Source: Whalleya microplaca (taxonomy: Eukaryota > Ascomycota > Sordariomycetes > Xylariales > Xylariaceae). From it: a stretch of DNA of 64,000 nucleotides. Within the stretch, counting starts at the first letter, position 1. Each line of letters opens with the position of its first letter. The DNA is taken from assembly GCA_022497155.1 (NCBI GenBank), contig MU385715.1, positions 496,001 through 560,000 of the forward strand, given 5' to 3'. Made by a program: the position numbers and the translations under genes. The notes beneath the pieces are model-generated. The model saw nothing but the letters and a program-made list of their open reading frames with translations, was not told the origin of the DNA and searched no databases. Positions 22,601 to 34,530 of the stretch are shown here, piece after piece.

Positions 22601-24265
22601 CACATTGCCTTCACCATTCTCACCTTCGTCATCGCTATCGAAGAAATCTACAGCCACCTGCTTGTGCGAAGAGACATGACGTGAAACCGGCCCCTGCTCG
22701 ATAACAACGTGAGCATTGGCACCCCCGAAACCAAATGAGTTGACACTCGCACGTCGGATATCTGACGTGATTGGCCACTTAAGAGATGTTCTAGACGCTG
22801 TGACTCGAGAGCCCTTCCAGTCGATATTAGGGTTCGGGGTCAAGAATAGGGGGGTGCCCGGGATGACACCGTTTTCCACTACCATAACTGTTTTGATCAA
22901 CCCAGAGAGGCCTGCTGCTGCTTCTGAGTGGCCGATATTGCTCTTGATAGATCCAATTATGAGTTCTTCGCCATCTTCGCGGTTCATCGCAAATACGGAT
23001 GCTGCACCCCTCACTTCTACTGGGTCTCCGGCTAGCGTCCCAGTTCCATGACACTCGAGAAACCCCGTGGCTTTGAAGTCAGTAATTCCGGCATTACTAT
23101 ACGCTGCCCTTATTACAAGCGCCTGGGCATGTGGACTGGGATTAGCTAAGCCAGCCGTGCGGCCGGATGCTCCGACAGCGGTTCCGCGGATTACGGCACG
23201 TATTGGGTCGCCGTCGCGGATCGCATCATCTAGTCTCTTCAAGTAAATGGCGTTGACTCCTTCGGATTTGACGTAGCCGTCGGCTTTGGCATCAAAACTG
23301 TGGCATTTTCCTGAAGCCGACTGTGTCATGTTCATCATACCTATCTCCTCATTATGCTCGGGCACCATCCACATATTGGCTCCTTCCACGAGCATGCTAT
23401 CCGCTTGGAAACTGTCCAAATAGCGACAGGCTACATCCACGGCTACTAGACTTGCAGAACATGCCGTGTCTATTGTCATACTGTTGAAACCAGGCTTGTA
23501 TTAGTCTATATACGACTATAATACAACTATCCTAGGGATGATGTTTTGGAGGTCACATACCTTGGACCATTGACGTTCAAGAAGTGACTGATTCTGTTGC
23601 TCAAGATAGATGAAGCCAGTCCAATAGTAATGGAATCGGCCCGATCCTCAGGATCACGGTTCTGAATAGCACCATAGTCTAAGGTTTTTGAGACGATTAG
23701 CTAATAGAACTTTTCCCTCATACGGTAGGTCGATTGTCTCGTGAGGTGGCGTCCATAACATACCGATGAAGTTTACGCCAACAATGATGCCTGTTCTGGT
23801 ACCACTCAGTATCTCCAAGGTTATTCCGGAGTTCTCGAGACACTCATAAGTCACCTCTAGCAGCTGGCGTTGCTGTGGATCCATGGCCATGCAATCAGCT
23901 CGACTGATATTGAAAAACTGGCCATCGAATACTGCGGGGTCCACGTCTTCCATGAACATACCGCCAGGCGATTTCATTGTCCGTGGTCTCCCAGACTTAT
24001 CATAGTGTCCAGCAAGGCGGAACCGGGATGGTGGTGGCTCATTCTTGGCAACACCTCCCTTTTGGAGGAAGTCCCATAATGCCGTGGGTGACTTACTGTG
24101 TCCTGGGAGCCGGCAACCCATGCCGACAACGGCGACTGGCACCTGAGTGCGACCGGCCCTTTTAGGTGCCGGGATAGCATTCTGAGATTCATCATAACTG
24201 GAGCATTCACTAGTGACGCTCGAGTAAGTATTGTTCAAGTAAGTTGAAGATAAACTAGGGTCCAT
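16632..24265 (-). CDS. Highly reducing type I polyketide synthase (KS-AT-DH-degenerate MT-ER-KR-ACP)
   Basis: Six exons on the minus strand: 24265-23764, 23678-23561, 23480-18533, 18481-17972, 17894-17586 and 17498-16632, giving 2417 residues. KS has Cys214 in DTACSAS, His351 in ECHGTGT and His391 in SNIGHSEA. AT has GQGAQW and Ser681 in GHSSG. DH has His1013 in HRLGTQVVLP and Asp1195 in HPAVMDAC. The methyltransferase position (about 1337-1352) reads LELNLSPGDSSS instead of the glycine-rich SAM motif, so C-methylation is probably lost. ER keeps the NADPH motif SAAGGVGIAAVQLAQ across an exon joint. KR has a GGLRGLCGS nucleotide site and Tyr2187. ACP carries Ser2370 in GIDSL and is the last domain, so no TE, R or condensation domain exists and release must be in trans. 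The thiohydrolase starts 1 kb away, divergently. Confidence 0.95.
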
Positions 24266-24701
24266 TGTGCCGCCTGTTCTGTACTGAGCACAGCAGTAAA
24301 TATAAAAACGACTACAGTGATGCAGTGATATAGAGCAGCCGGATTTGTTAAGAGTCCATGATACATCCAGATGAAGCAGTTTTATAATACTTTTTAAGAT
24401 TCATCACTGGGAATTGATCCTTACCTGCCTAAGAGGTTATCGAGGCCTCCACATGAGAAGTGCACATTTGCAATACTACAATATCTGAAGCCGTTATGGT
24501 TCTATGCGTCATGATTTCCTAGGGTATTCCAACTCATGGTGATATTGGTGGTACTGCATTCTTTGAGTTTTTATCTTAACCCTGGATTATATGCAGCTTT
24601 GGCTTGATTATGTTGCTTATTTACATGATTCTATGCATGGGAGTAAGCAGATTTGTGAAACTAAATACCTAATTGGCCTATATTACGCGGCGCTTTTGTC
24701 A

Positions 24702-25023
24702 TACGGCTATTGGAGCTAAGACCTATTGGAAGCTATACGAGATGCAGGAATGTTATACGAAAATATATATTAGGTACTATTAGATATTATTCGATATTAT
24801 TAAAATATACGACTGTCTAACAAAAAGTATAATTACCAGATAGCGGCTACGTCGGCAACAGATTAAATACATATCAGGAATACGTACCGCGGCAACAGAT
24901 CTATAAAGGACCTATCGCCGACCCTTAGATTCAGATTAAAACCTAAAACCATAAATACCCTCAGAGGCCCTAGAGAATTATTAGCTGAATTGATATATTC
25001 CAAGCCCTGATTACAGCCCTTGT
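24702..25023. repeat. Dispersed repeat, copy 1 (PKS/thiohydrolase promoter)
   Basis: About 320 bp aligning with 37903-38202. Shared blocks include GAAGCTATACGAGATGCAGG, ATTATTCGATA, GTACCGCGGCA and GATATATTCCAAGCCCT. Most differences are C/T or G/A transitions, as expected after RIP. No coding frame survives. It occupies about a third of the divergent promoter between PKS and thiohydrolase. Confidence 0.75.
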
Positions 25024-25278
25024 TATAAGTTTTAGGACCCTCGCTTATCCCAAATTTCTCTGCATTCTAGCAAATAAGGAATCACAAAAGGCACAATAGG
25101 GGTTATATAATTTTAGAACAGCGCATACCTATATCTACTATAGTTTGATGTTATGAAGATACAACTAAACCTACGAAATAGGAAGACTCGGAGTGCCCTC
25201 ACTTCTTCACATCACCACGGCTATATTTTTTTCCACAAATACCCATACCATATTTACCTCTGAAAACACTTGGTAGTC

Positions 25279-26241
25279 ATGTCGTCCACAACCATGATCG
25301 ACCGTGAAGACGTTGAGTTTAAGACTGTCGATGGCCTCACGCTCCGAGGTTGGCTCTTCCCAGCACAGCAGAGGAGCGCAGCCATAATTATGACACCAGG
25401 AGTACGGTCGGTGCTCGTTTGAGATAATTGAATGTCTGCCGCTAATAGAAGACATTAGTTTAACATGACTAAAGAAATGGTTGTTGCTGAAGTCGCTGAA
25501 TATTTTCACGCAGCAGGGTTCACTGTTCTCAGCTTCGACCCTAGGTCAGTTGGAGCCAGTGAAGGCACACCACGAAACGAAATCCATCCCGCTCGTAATG
25601 TTGAGGACTATCATGACGCCCTCACGTTTATGCGGAGTCACCCCATTGTTGATCCAGCGCGAGTCGCCTTCTGGGGTTACTCCTTCAGCGGAATGGTAGC
25701 GTTATGCGCTACAGCCCTAGATAAACGAGTCAAAGCAGTGGTCTCCGTGTCCCCTCTAACCATCTGGGAGTACTCCAAGTGGCCAAAAGTGCTATCCAAA
25801 GCAATGCAGGATCGAGATTCCCGTCTCGCTGGGAACGAACCTGTATACATCCCCATGATAACTGAGGACGGAAAGAGCCCGGTCGGGTTTGGCACTGGCT
25901 TCCAAGACGAGGGTGTTTACGGAATGATCTCTAGAGCAGCTGAAATCGAACCTAACTTCGTGTCGCGGACTACATTGAGTAGCTACTACCATATTGCTGC
26001 ATTCCAACCGTTCGGCCTCATGCCACATGTATCTCCCACACCCGCAATGGTTGTTACACCCGAGCATGATGTGATTTCTCCAGTCAAACTGCAGAAAACT
26101 ATGATATATGAGGCGCTACAGGGGCCAAAGGAATTACACATAGTGCGTAACAAGGGGCATATGAATGTGTTGAGTGGGCATGACTCTACAAAAGTGCTAA
26201 ATGCTCAAATTGTTTTTCTCCGAAAAGTACTTGGAGAATAG
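25279..26241 (+). CDS. Alpha/beta-hydrolase, PKS-associated thiohydrolase / polyketide transferase family
   Basis: Two exons, 25279-25401 and 25459-26241, give 301 residues. The joint reads IIMTPG/FNMTKEM, conserved in the family of HR-PKS partner hydrolases that includes the AKT2-type proteins, the fumagillin polyketide transferase and the brefeldin thiohydrolase. The catalytic triad is visible: Ser116 in WGYSFSG, Asp245 in PEHD and His275 in NKGHMN. It has no signal peptide. It is divergent from the HR-PKS, which lacks its own releasing domain, so it most likely hydrolyses or transfers the finished acyl chain from the ACP. Whether water or another nucleophile is the acceptor cannot be told. 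Confidence 0.9.
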
Positions 26242-27230
26242 TAGGATAAGTGGCGGAATAGAATTTGCAAAATATACAAATCTTTGGATGCTTCTACACT
26301 ACGACTTGAAAAGTAATTTACAACACAGCCTGTGTTATAAAGCGTCGCTCCGTCATATAGTAAATGGGTTAAACCCAATAGTTGCGCATTACATCATTGA
26401 CTAAAAATGCACCAAGATATTATGTTCGAGATTTCTTTCTCGTATCAATGCTTCCTGCGGACCTCGGAATTGTCTACGAGTTCTACGAGTGATTTATCTC
26501 TAGGGAACGCGTAAGCTTATATAGCTGGACATCCTTCCCGAGGACTCATGCTCAAATGCTCGGGGTTGTATAATCTTGCACAACCTTGTAACTTAGTTCT
26601 ATACATGGTACCCCTGAGTAGCTTAATTACTAAATTCTGAAGAGCTTGTTTTAGCCACTATCAAGATAGGAAACTGGATTCTGTGATGGGAAAGAGGTGA
26701 CTTTAGGCTACCGTACAGTCGATAGTCTGTCCTCTGTGATGTTTCTCGGCCATACCGGGCGTTAGGCTAAGTGATGCTAGTATATCGCTATATTATCTAT
26801 ATATATAAATTTGTATGACTTTAGATCTTATCTGCCTGTACTTTGCTACAACGTTGACGAATAGCATCCAGTGCTTTGCGCCTCTCACACTCAGCTACGC
26901 CGCCCTATTATGACCACTAGTAGCTCGGTAGTATATTTAGGATCAGCTGTCTTTCGGCGCTCCTTCAGAACTAAGCCGCCACAATAAAGCCTGGGCTTCG
27001 GGACTGCAACATGTAAATGAACAAGACATACTTGGTTGATGACTTACGAATGGGGGCTAAATAGAAGCTGGGTCTAGGCTTTGAATAATTACCAGTTCAG
27101 GGATTAATCATAATCCTATAGAATTACCATATGGATAACTAGAGTATATAACTAACCTTCGCTGTCGAATATGTGTCTTATTACTAGGTCAGAACATCTG
27201 AGATATTATCGTTAATACCAACCGATATCC
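26242..27230. other. Intergenic, upstream of FAD oxidase
   Basis: AT-rich with no gene recognised. The ORF-free stretch contains no obvious CGG palindrome or copy of the dispersed repeats. Confidence 0.55.
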
Positions 27231-29153
27231 ATGGCCCTATCGATCATTGCTAGCGTTCTGTTTGCAGGTCTGGGTGCACGCGCTGCCGTGACGAGACCAA
27301 GTAATGAGACCTGCAGGTATATACCCGGTGATGCAGGCTGGCCAACATCCCTTACATGGCAGAGCCTCAATCACACAGTAGGCGGTCGACTGATTGCGAC
27401 TCACCCTATTGCCCATGTCTGTCACGATCCGACATACTCAGAGACCGAATGTGCCAACCTTAGGAGTCAATGGGACGTCCCTGCACTCATGTGAGCTAGA
27501 ATTTCTCGTGGATTCATGTAAAGATGTCTGCAAATGAATCCATCCAGTAATAGCTAATCAAATTCATGTCGTTTCAGGACTACACAGCCAGCTGAGATCC
27601 TCCATCCTTGGTTCCAGAATCAAACTTGTGTACCGTTCACATTGAAGTCGACCCAATGTGAACTGGGTAACTATGCGAGCTATTCTATCAATGTTAGCAG
27701 CGTGGGAGATATTGTTGCCGGGCTAGCATTTTCACTGAAGAACAACGTCCGCCTGGTAATCAAAAACTCGGGACATGAGTAAGTAAACCTGGTTCTCATT
27801 TACTCCACCTGCCTGCCACGCCCCCCCTTTTTTGTAATGAAGCTAATCATTCGCAATAGTTACTTTGGAAAGAGTACCGGGAAAGGATCCCTTTCCCTCT
27901 GGACCCATAACCTCAGCAGTCAGAAATTCATCTCGAACTATACGTCCTCCTACTATACAGGGCCTGCCCTCAAAGCTGGAGCAGGAGTGCAAGGAGGCGC
28001 TGCAGCTGAATTTGCCGCCGGCCACGGCTACCGTGTCGTGGTTGGCACTTGTCCAGATGTGGGCTTCGCAGGAGGGTTTACCCAAGGTGGAGGCCATTCG
28101 CTCTTGACTGGGCTCTACGGGATGGGTGCCGACAATGTTTTAGAGTGGGAGGTAGTGTTGGCATCAGGCGAGCTCGTCGTAGCTACTCCGACCAACAACA
28201 CTGACCTGTACTGGGCACTGAGCGGCGGCGGCGGTGGTACCTATGGTGTTGTTGTGTCTTTGACAGTACGCCTGTTCGAGGATGGTCCTATAGCCAGCGC
28301 TTCGCTGTCATTTGGCGTTGCGACAGTCGGCGGTGTTGACGAGTATTGGAATACGGTTGGTCATTTCCTTTCAGAGCTGCAGGTTCTTGTCGACAAGAAC
28401 GGCATTATATCCGTATTTGAAGTTACAAACACCAGTTTGGACGTCTTTGCCCTGATGGCGCCCGGCTATACGAAATCCGGACTTGGGAAACTGCTCACGA
28501 ATATGATCTCGGCAATTGAACATAGAGAGGCAGGAAAGGGAAAGTATGTGAACTCGACGTTAAGTGTAACCCTGAACGAGGAGAACAGTTATCTCGACTT
28601 GTATTCCTCGACCTTGGAGCCCGTAATCGCACCGAATCCTCTCAGTCCTGTGATGGGTGGCCGCTTCGTCTCGCGGCACAACGTGGCAAAAGGTACATCG
28701 AATATCGTGAATGCTCTTCGTGCCACCACAGAAGGTGGAAGATTTTGGTTGGCCATCACCGCGCTCAACACCAATAGCGCCGTTAAAGTCATCGATGCCG
28801 TTGCTGACAATGCCGTGTCGCCTAACTTTGACGACGCCTTCTTGAGTATGATTGTTGGTGCTTCGTGGGATTGGTCCCGGAATTGGGACGACGCAGCAAT
28901 ATTGCAAGACGAGCTGAGTAATCGCGTCATGCCGACTCTCGAAGCTGCTACGCCGGGTACGGGTGCGTACTTGAACGAGGCCAGCTGGCAGCAGTCGAAC
29001 TGGCAGTCTACTTTCTACGGCTCAAACTACGATAGGCTGAGACAGATCAAGACTGCCAATGACCCTGATAACATTTTCTACGCATTTACAGGTGTTGGAA
29101 GTGAAGCATGGAGCCCGGACGGGAATGGACGACTCTGCAAAACGGGGCTGTAA
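27231..29153 (+). CDS. Secreted-type FAD-linked oxidase (BBE-like, PCMH fold)
   Basis: Three exons, 27231-27490, 27578-27778 and 27860-29153, give 584 residues. An N-terminal signal peptide (MALSIIASVLFAGLGARAAV) is followed by the PCMH-type FAD domain: RLVIKNSGHDYFGKSTGKGS with His153, and GTCPDVGFAGGFTQGGGHS with Cys218. These are the two residues that carry bicovalent FAD in berberine-bridge-like enzymes. The C-terminal substrate domain ends with the BBE element (YDRLRQIKTANDPDNIFY). Many N-glycosylation sequons fit passage through the secretory pathway. Relatives in polyketide clusters (for example solanapyrone synthase) oxidise alcohols or trigger ring formation; the reaction here is unknown. 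A hAT-type MITE sits about 100 bp past its stop. Confidence 0.93.
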
Positions 29154-29257
29154 CACCTTGTATTATTTACGACATAGAGGAGTTTCATATAGTTCTAGAT
29201 TCGATTTGATTATATTGAATAGGCACGGCTACCGTATCTCATTGATTATACTCCCAT

Positions 29258-29719
29258 CAGGGTTGTAATCCACTCCACCCACTCCACCAGTGGCTTGAGT
29301 GGAGTGGGTGGCCCTTATCCCACGATAGAGCTGTGTGGAGTGGGCCCACGGGAGGTGTATATGGAGTGGGTGGCCACAAAGTGGACGTGGATTAAAGGGG
29401 TATATCAGTTACGGATGAGGCGTATACTAGCCACAATCAGCCACAGCTGTCAGCCATATATCAGCCACAGCTGTCAGCCATATATCAGCCACAGCTATCA
29501 GCCATAATACCTGTTAGGAAAATCAGTAATTTTGCTAGTAATTACTAACAGCAGACCTCCAACTCCACAGTTAGTCCACCCACCCACCCACTTCCACCCA
29601 CGAGAGCCTCAAGTGGACGTGGATTAGTCAGCAGCAAGGCCAGATGGAGTGGAATGGAGTGGAGTGGCTCCCACAAAGTGGCCCACGCGTGGATTAGCGT
29701 GGAGTGGATTACAACCTTG
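29258..29719. mobile_element. Non-autonomous hAT-type MITE with 8-bp target site duplication
   Basis: Element of 462 bp bounded by CAGGGTTGTAATCCACTCC-type and inverse ends. 29261-29276 (GGTTGTAATCCACTCC) is the exact reverse complement of 29701-29716. Including the outer bases, the ends read CAGGG...CCTTG (one mismatch). The flanking octamer ACTCCCAT is duplicated at 29250-29257 and 29720-29727. An 8-bp duplication and CARGG ends are typical of the hAT superfamily. No transposase frame is present. Direct subterminal motifs AAGTGGACGTGGATTA occur near both ends, as is usual for transposase-binding repeats. An internal 24-bp tandem repeat lies at 29438-29509. Confidence 0.85.
29438..29509. repeat. 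Three 24-bp tandem repeats inside the MITE
   Basis: Unit CAGCCACAGCTGTCAGCC plus ATATAT, repeated three times; the third copy has a G-to-A change (CTATCAG) and a slightly altered end. Confidence 0.85.
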
Positions 29720-29727
29720 ACTCCCAT

Positions 29728-31172
29728 ATGTTTGTCTATGGACTATCTATAGTGAGATAATGGAAACGTCACACGGGGCCTCAGGCTGCGTGTGAGGAAG
29801 AGTAGCTAAAAGGCCTGCATTCCTCTAGACGAAGCTATCTGCAATATGTGTTGTGTGTATTATGGAGAGCTAAGCTAGAGGGGTGTGTGGGACGGGACCA
29901 AATACTAACTGTTTAAGTGTGCTCTGGTTTATATCCCCAGATGTTCGGCCCTTTGTTATAGTATGTTAAGGAGATATCGCGATTCAAATGTTGAATGTAA
30001 TAGAAAATACAGAAATACATAGAAAATAACCTAGGCTAACCGTGAAATGGGTAGCAAGACAGAACAGGCTGACAATGGCAGAAAGTCATCACTCTAAAGC
30101 TGGATTACAGGGATGAAGATTGCACATCAAAATTCCTTTGGGGTCTTATCCATATTGCGTATTCCTGCTATCTAGATATTCAGTTCGTAGATACACTGTA
30201 ATGTCAGACTGCATATAAGCCGCATAGCAAACTGCATGTAAGCATGATATACCTGGCGCGATGATCTAAAAATCTAAGACATCTCGTGCCCCCCCAGGAG
30301 ATTGTGCCTTATCCCATCCCACAAGCACATCTTTCGGCCGAATGACTCGGCGGAGCTCCTTGAGATTCATTCCTTGATGTCCCGGTTCCTTTTCGTATCT
30401 TAATGCATTGATATCATAGGTTAATATTTATGCTTTTTCATGCGAATCAACCCATGTGAATCTTCTGCATCTCCGGCGCGAGAAACACTGTCACACCAAC
30501 CTTTTTCTCAACTCCCCCTCTTGTACACAGTGGTGGCAGTATTGAGTGTCAGCGTGTTGCGATCCTTCGGCGCTTTCCAATAGTTGCTGATATTGACCCC
30601 GTTGAATATGTTTGATTATCCACATAATTATAGTTTTTGAAACTTATTAAATATTCGGAAATATGCAATCATAGAATGACATAGATAGAAATGGCGTGGC
30701 TTAATACTATCAATGACTCGTTGAGAACCGAAAAGAAGAAGAAAAGAGAACTTACACAATGCGTCTAACCTTAGCGGTTACTATTTCAACACCACACGCG
30801 ATTAGAAATCACAATTGCATTGTATAGAAACGATATTTTACTCTATTTGAGAAGTCTGAATTATCTAAATCAACCAGCGTTTAAATTTGGTGGTGACTTC
30901 TTATGAAGCTTCTATCTAGGCGTCCTATATGTGCTTTTACTTAACGTGTGACTTCATGGGCTTACTTCACTAGAATAGCAAGTAGCACCAGATTATCTAC
31001 GAATATACTCTATTATCTAAGATAATAGTTGAACCTATGCACTAAAAATTATAATCGACCCTTTCTAATCTTTTTCATTTCCTTATACCCATGTGTTCTA
31101 TATTGTGCTAAATTGTAAGTCTGGCCTCTAGATCCTGTGTACGCTTATCGAACAGTGTCTACCTACTATATT
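29728..31172. other. Intergenic, 3' of bANK gene
   Basis: AT-rich with no coding frame of interest and no recognised repeat family. Confidence 0.55.
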
Positions 31173-32322
31173 TCACATGTAGTCTGCACACTCTACCATC
31201 CGCGACTTAGCGCCATTGCCATGCTCGAGCAGGGACTCGACTATCTCGTTGTGACCACCCGAGACAGCAAGGTACAAGGGACTTTGGCCACAGTTATCGC
31301 ACACGTGGGGGTCGGCGCCATGGCAGAGAAGTAGCAGCACTAGTGCCTCGTCGCCGAGCTCGGCTGCGATGTGGAGCGATGTCTGACCTTGGCTATCCTG
31401 GTCATCGACCTGGACTGCTCCATGCTTCAGTAATGTTGTCATCACCCTGCGGTTCCGTGAGCGCGCTGCAACATGCAGCAGTGGTTGTATCGATGATTCG
31501 GAGGGAGATGACAGTTCTATACTGTGCTCGTAACTAGTTTGAGGATACACTCTGGTTGCCGGTATGCCGGAACTACTGCGATTTGTACTTCGCATGGCCT
31601 CATGTAGGTCAGGGCTACGCCATGTTGGCGATATGAGCGCTTTGCTTGATTGTATCCGCGGATGTTCCGTTCGTCCTTGTTCGATATCTGTCTCGGGTCC
31701 AAGGCATCCTAAGCCGACATCCAGCGCCACGTTCGTTGCATCTTGAGTCCCTGGCGTAGAGCAACCTAACATGTGTGGGTGACTTACGTCATAATCGAGT
31801 GATGCTGGTGTTGTCGCAAGGCTCGGCAAAGTTGATGATATTCCTACAGCTTCGGACGAAGTGCTATAGTGGGATATAAGTTGGCGTGGCGTACTGCTAT
31901 AGTTGCTATCCGGCATTACATTGGTCATCACTGGCATCTCTGGTGCGTCAAAAAGCTGCGCACAGCTCATCGTTAATTCCAACCTGTCAGTATCGTTGAG
32001 ATGATCATTGACGCAGGACAAATTGATCCCAGCCAAGTCTTGCTCTCTCATATCTGTATCCCATCGTGCGAGACTCTTATCTTGTGTTGATTTCTTCGAA
32101 GCCATCCTTTCTAAACGTAGGAGTCGTCAGCTCATCTTGCTACACTCAATACTTAGTCAATACTCTCTGCCAGCTGGCGCACTCACCTCTGAACTTGCGT
32201 TGTGCAATTCTGTTCTGTATCCTTCGGCGAGGAGAAACTTCTGGGAGCCTCTTCCCGGGTTGTGGTGTGCCATGGAGTTTAAATGGGTATGTGGTGTTGA
32301 CAGCCTGTGGTTGTAGTGACAT
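31173..32322 (-). CDS. bZIP-basic-region / ankyrin (bANK) transcription regulator
   Basis: Two exons on the minus strand, 32322-32187 and 32110-31173, give 357 residues. The first exon encodes GKRLPEVSPRRRIQNRIAQRKFR, a bZIP basic region of the fungal RRRIQNRxAQR type. The joint (GTGAGT...GTTTAG) gives RKFRERMASKK, after which there is no extended leucine zipper. Residues from about 265 hold three ankyrin repeats (QPLLHVAARSRNRRVMTTLL, GQTSLHIAAELGDEALVLLL, GQSPLYLAVSGGHNEIVESLL). This bZIP-plus-ankyrin design is that of ToxE, the pathway regulator of HC-toxin, and of apicidin/depudecin-type regulators. It lies inside the cluster between the FAD oxidase and the SDR, so pathway-specific control is likely. 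The start at 32322 was chosen as the nearest upstream Met; one further in-frame Met lies at 32379. Confidence 0.85.
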
Positions 32323-33486
32323 TGGGAAGATCTTTATTGGAGGTAAATATAGGAAATTCTTGGAAGGCACTTGAACCACGTGAGAACGTAGACCCCCGAA
32401 CTCAAAATGAAAACCCTGAATAAGTATTTCTAGAGCTAATACTTAACAAAATATCTAACTTCTGATGATACTGGGCCATGGGATCGAGAGTTGCAAAGAA
32501 CAGTGGACATAAGCAGCAGAAGATGACCGTATCGCTAGAGGGGTCCCCTGATGTATGACCTGAGGCTGCCTCAAGCAACCCTTTGCGCCACATCGATTGA
32601 AGGTAACATAGAAGTGTCGTATCATCTCAATAGTTATAATAGGAAAATTAAACAAGAGGCAAAAGTGAGATGCATGACCGATAGACCTAGTCCAGTCTTC
32701 TGTGGGGTGCGATGCGGGCTGAATTATCACCAGATCCTATCAGACGCCGCTCTTGAGGCTCGACCACAATGTAACTCTACACTACATGTAGACTATACTT
32801 GCGTTTTAAAATACCACAGTTATCAAAAATTCCCTCAAGGAAAGATACATCAGTGATCTAAGTGGCAGGGTAGAGATAGTACAGGTAAAGAGCCAGAGAG
32901 CTTAACATCTTCGAATGCGGCCAGATTTGGAAGAATCCCAGGTAAGGAAACTTTTGTTAAAATTAGACTTGAATATTTCATATCAAGCATGCATTGGATC
33001 GAGCAGATTGTAGATGTCACGGCACAAGGACTGTGGACACGCCGTCGGACCGCGGCCACAGTCACAAGGCCCACTTCAGGTTGGTTTGCAAATTGAGGTC
33101 CTATATTATGTACAGGACATGCCTCTGTGGGAATAATGGGTGGCTAGTAATTCAGGTAGCTGGGACGTCCACAACCTGTGGCTATATAGTAGGGGGATAT
33201 CTCCGCAAGGACTACTAATAATACCCTACTTATGATACCTGTAAACTACATCTATTTCACTACATTCTTTCTTTCTTCTATCACTTAGCGCTAAAGTTGA
33301 TTACTAAACTACTAACAATTACAAAGATGCTGCATAAAAAATTTCTTACGATCGACTTTTGAAACAACTTATAAGTATGTGGTATAGATAAGCTACGATG
33401 TCGCTACAAGATTAGAGGGTTGCGCTCTCTCGTTCCTCTATGATTTTTTTAAAAGTCGCCGACTATAGACAGTCCCATATCTACAT
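32323..33486. other. Intergenic, upstream of bANK gene
   Basis: No gene was recognised. I looked for a Tox-box (ATCTCNCGNA) by eye and did not find a convincing match. Confidence 0.5.
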
Positions 33487-34530
33487 TTACCAAGGAAACT
33501 CAGAACCATCGATAACATTGATGAACCGTCCGCCTATGGCATCACGCGTCGCACTGTCAATCTGATAGTAGATTAGTATCTGAACAAGAATATTTCGAGT
33601 ACAGTACACTTACCACGGCTATACTCTTCTCAGTGCTCTCCTCGACCGTGTTCGGGGCTTTCTCCATACCCGCCATCCGTGCGCCAGTATTACCCATCTC
33701 CGTTTGCACTAAGCTATCATCGAATTAGTAACTTGTATTCGGTTCTAGTATACCTATATCATCGAACTTACCCAGGGTGTATAGCAAATACGGTAAGCCA
33801 CTTATTCGCGCTATGTATCGCCCTATGATGACCAATGTAAGCAATAGGTAGATGAACGCATTAGAAAAAACAATGAGAAAAGGTAGGAAGGCAATCGTAG
33901 GTCTGAACATAGTTCTTACAAGGTGAAGAAGTTAGCAGCCGCCTTCGTCATCCCGTAAGCTGCTACTCCGTGGGCCTGGTGGACGTCCAGACGTGCAAGG
34001 GAAGCGGCGCCAGTCGACATGTAGCACCACTTGGGCGAGCTTGGGGCTTTCTCAAGTAGAGGCTTTAGGCCGTGGAAAAGATGGATAGTCCCGATCGCGT
34101 TAACCTGGAAAGCATCGAGTACGTCTTTGGTAGATAGCGCATCAAGTGGTCCTGGGGTCGGGCATATACCAGCGTTGGCAATGACTAGGTCTAGATGAGT
34201 AACGCCGGCAGCCTCAATCGCCTTAACAGCCTTTGGAACATCTGTGTCGGATGTACTCTCGATGGAAACAATGACTAGGCGCGAGCCGGTGCCAGCGGGT
34301 AGTTTATTGAGCTCCTGCGCGCTCGGGGTAGTGCTGTCGCGGACACTTCCAATCACAATGTAGTGTGGTCGGAGGAGGTAAGACTCGGCCAATGACTTGC
34401 CAAGGCCTGGACGTATTGTTTTCGTTAGTATGCGTTTAGAGATATTCTACGGAAAAGGAGTAGGCCATCCAATGTGATGCTTAGTGTACATACCGCGACT
34501 AATGCCACTGATGAAGACGTTGGTAGTCAT
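33487..34530 (-). CDS. Short-chain dehydrogenase/reductase
   Basis: Five exons on the minus strand: 34530-34494, 34406-33920, 33822-33772, 33713-33614 and 33561-33487, giving 249 residues, the usual SDR length. Visible motifs are SGISRGLGKSLA (Rossmann, residues 8-19), IANAG, Ser143 in MSTGAAS, and Tyr163-X3-Lys167 in YGMTK. The small third exon supplies AIHSANKWLTVFAIHPG and the fourth LVQTEMGN, restoring the conserved HPGxVQTxMG element that no single long frame contains. The protein ends in FINVIDGSEFPW. The fold is typical of fungal norA-like ketoreductases; NADP(H) use is likely. It is divergent from the P450 across 807 bp holding a TCCGCC-N6-GGCGGA palindrome, so both are probably co-regulated. 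Confidence 0.9.
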
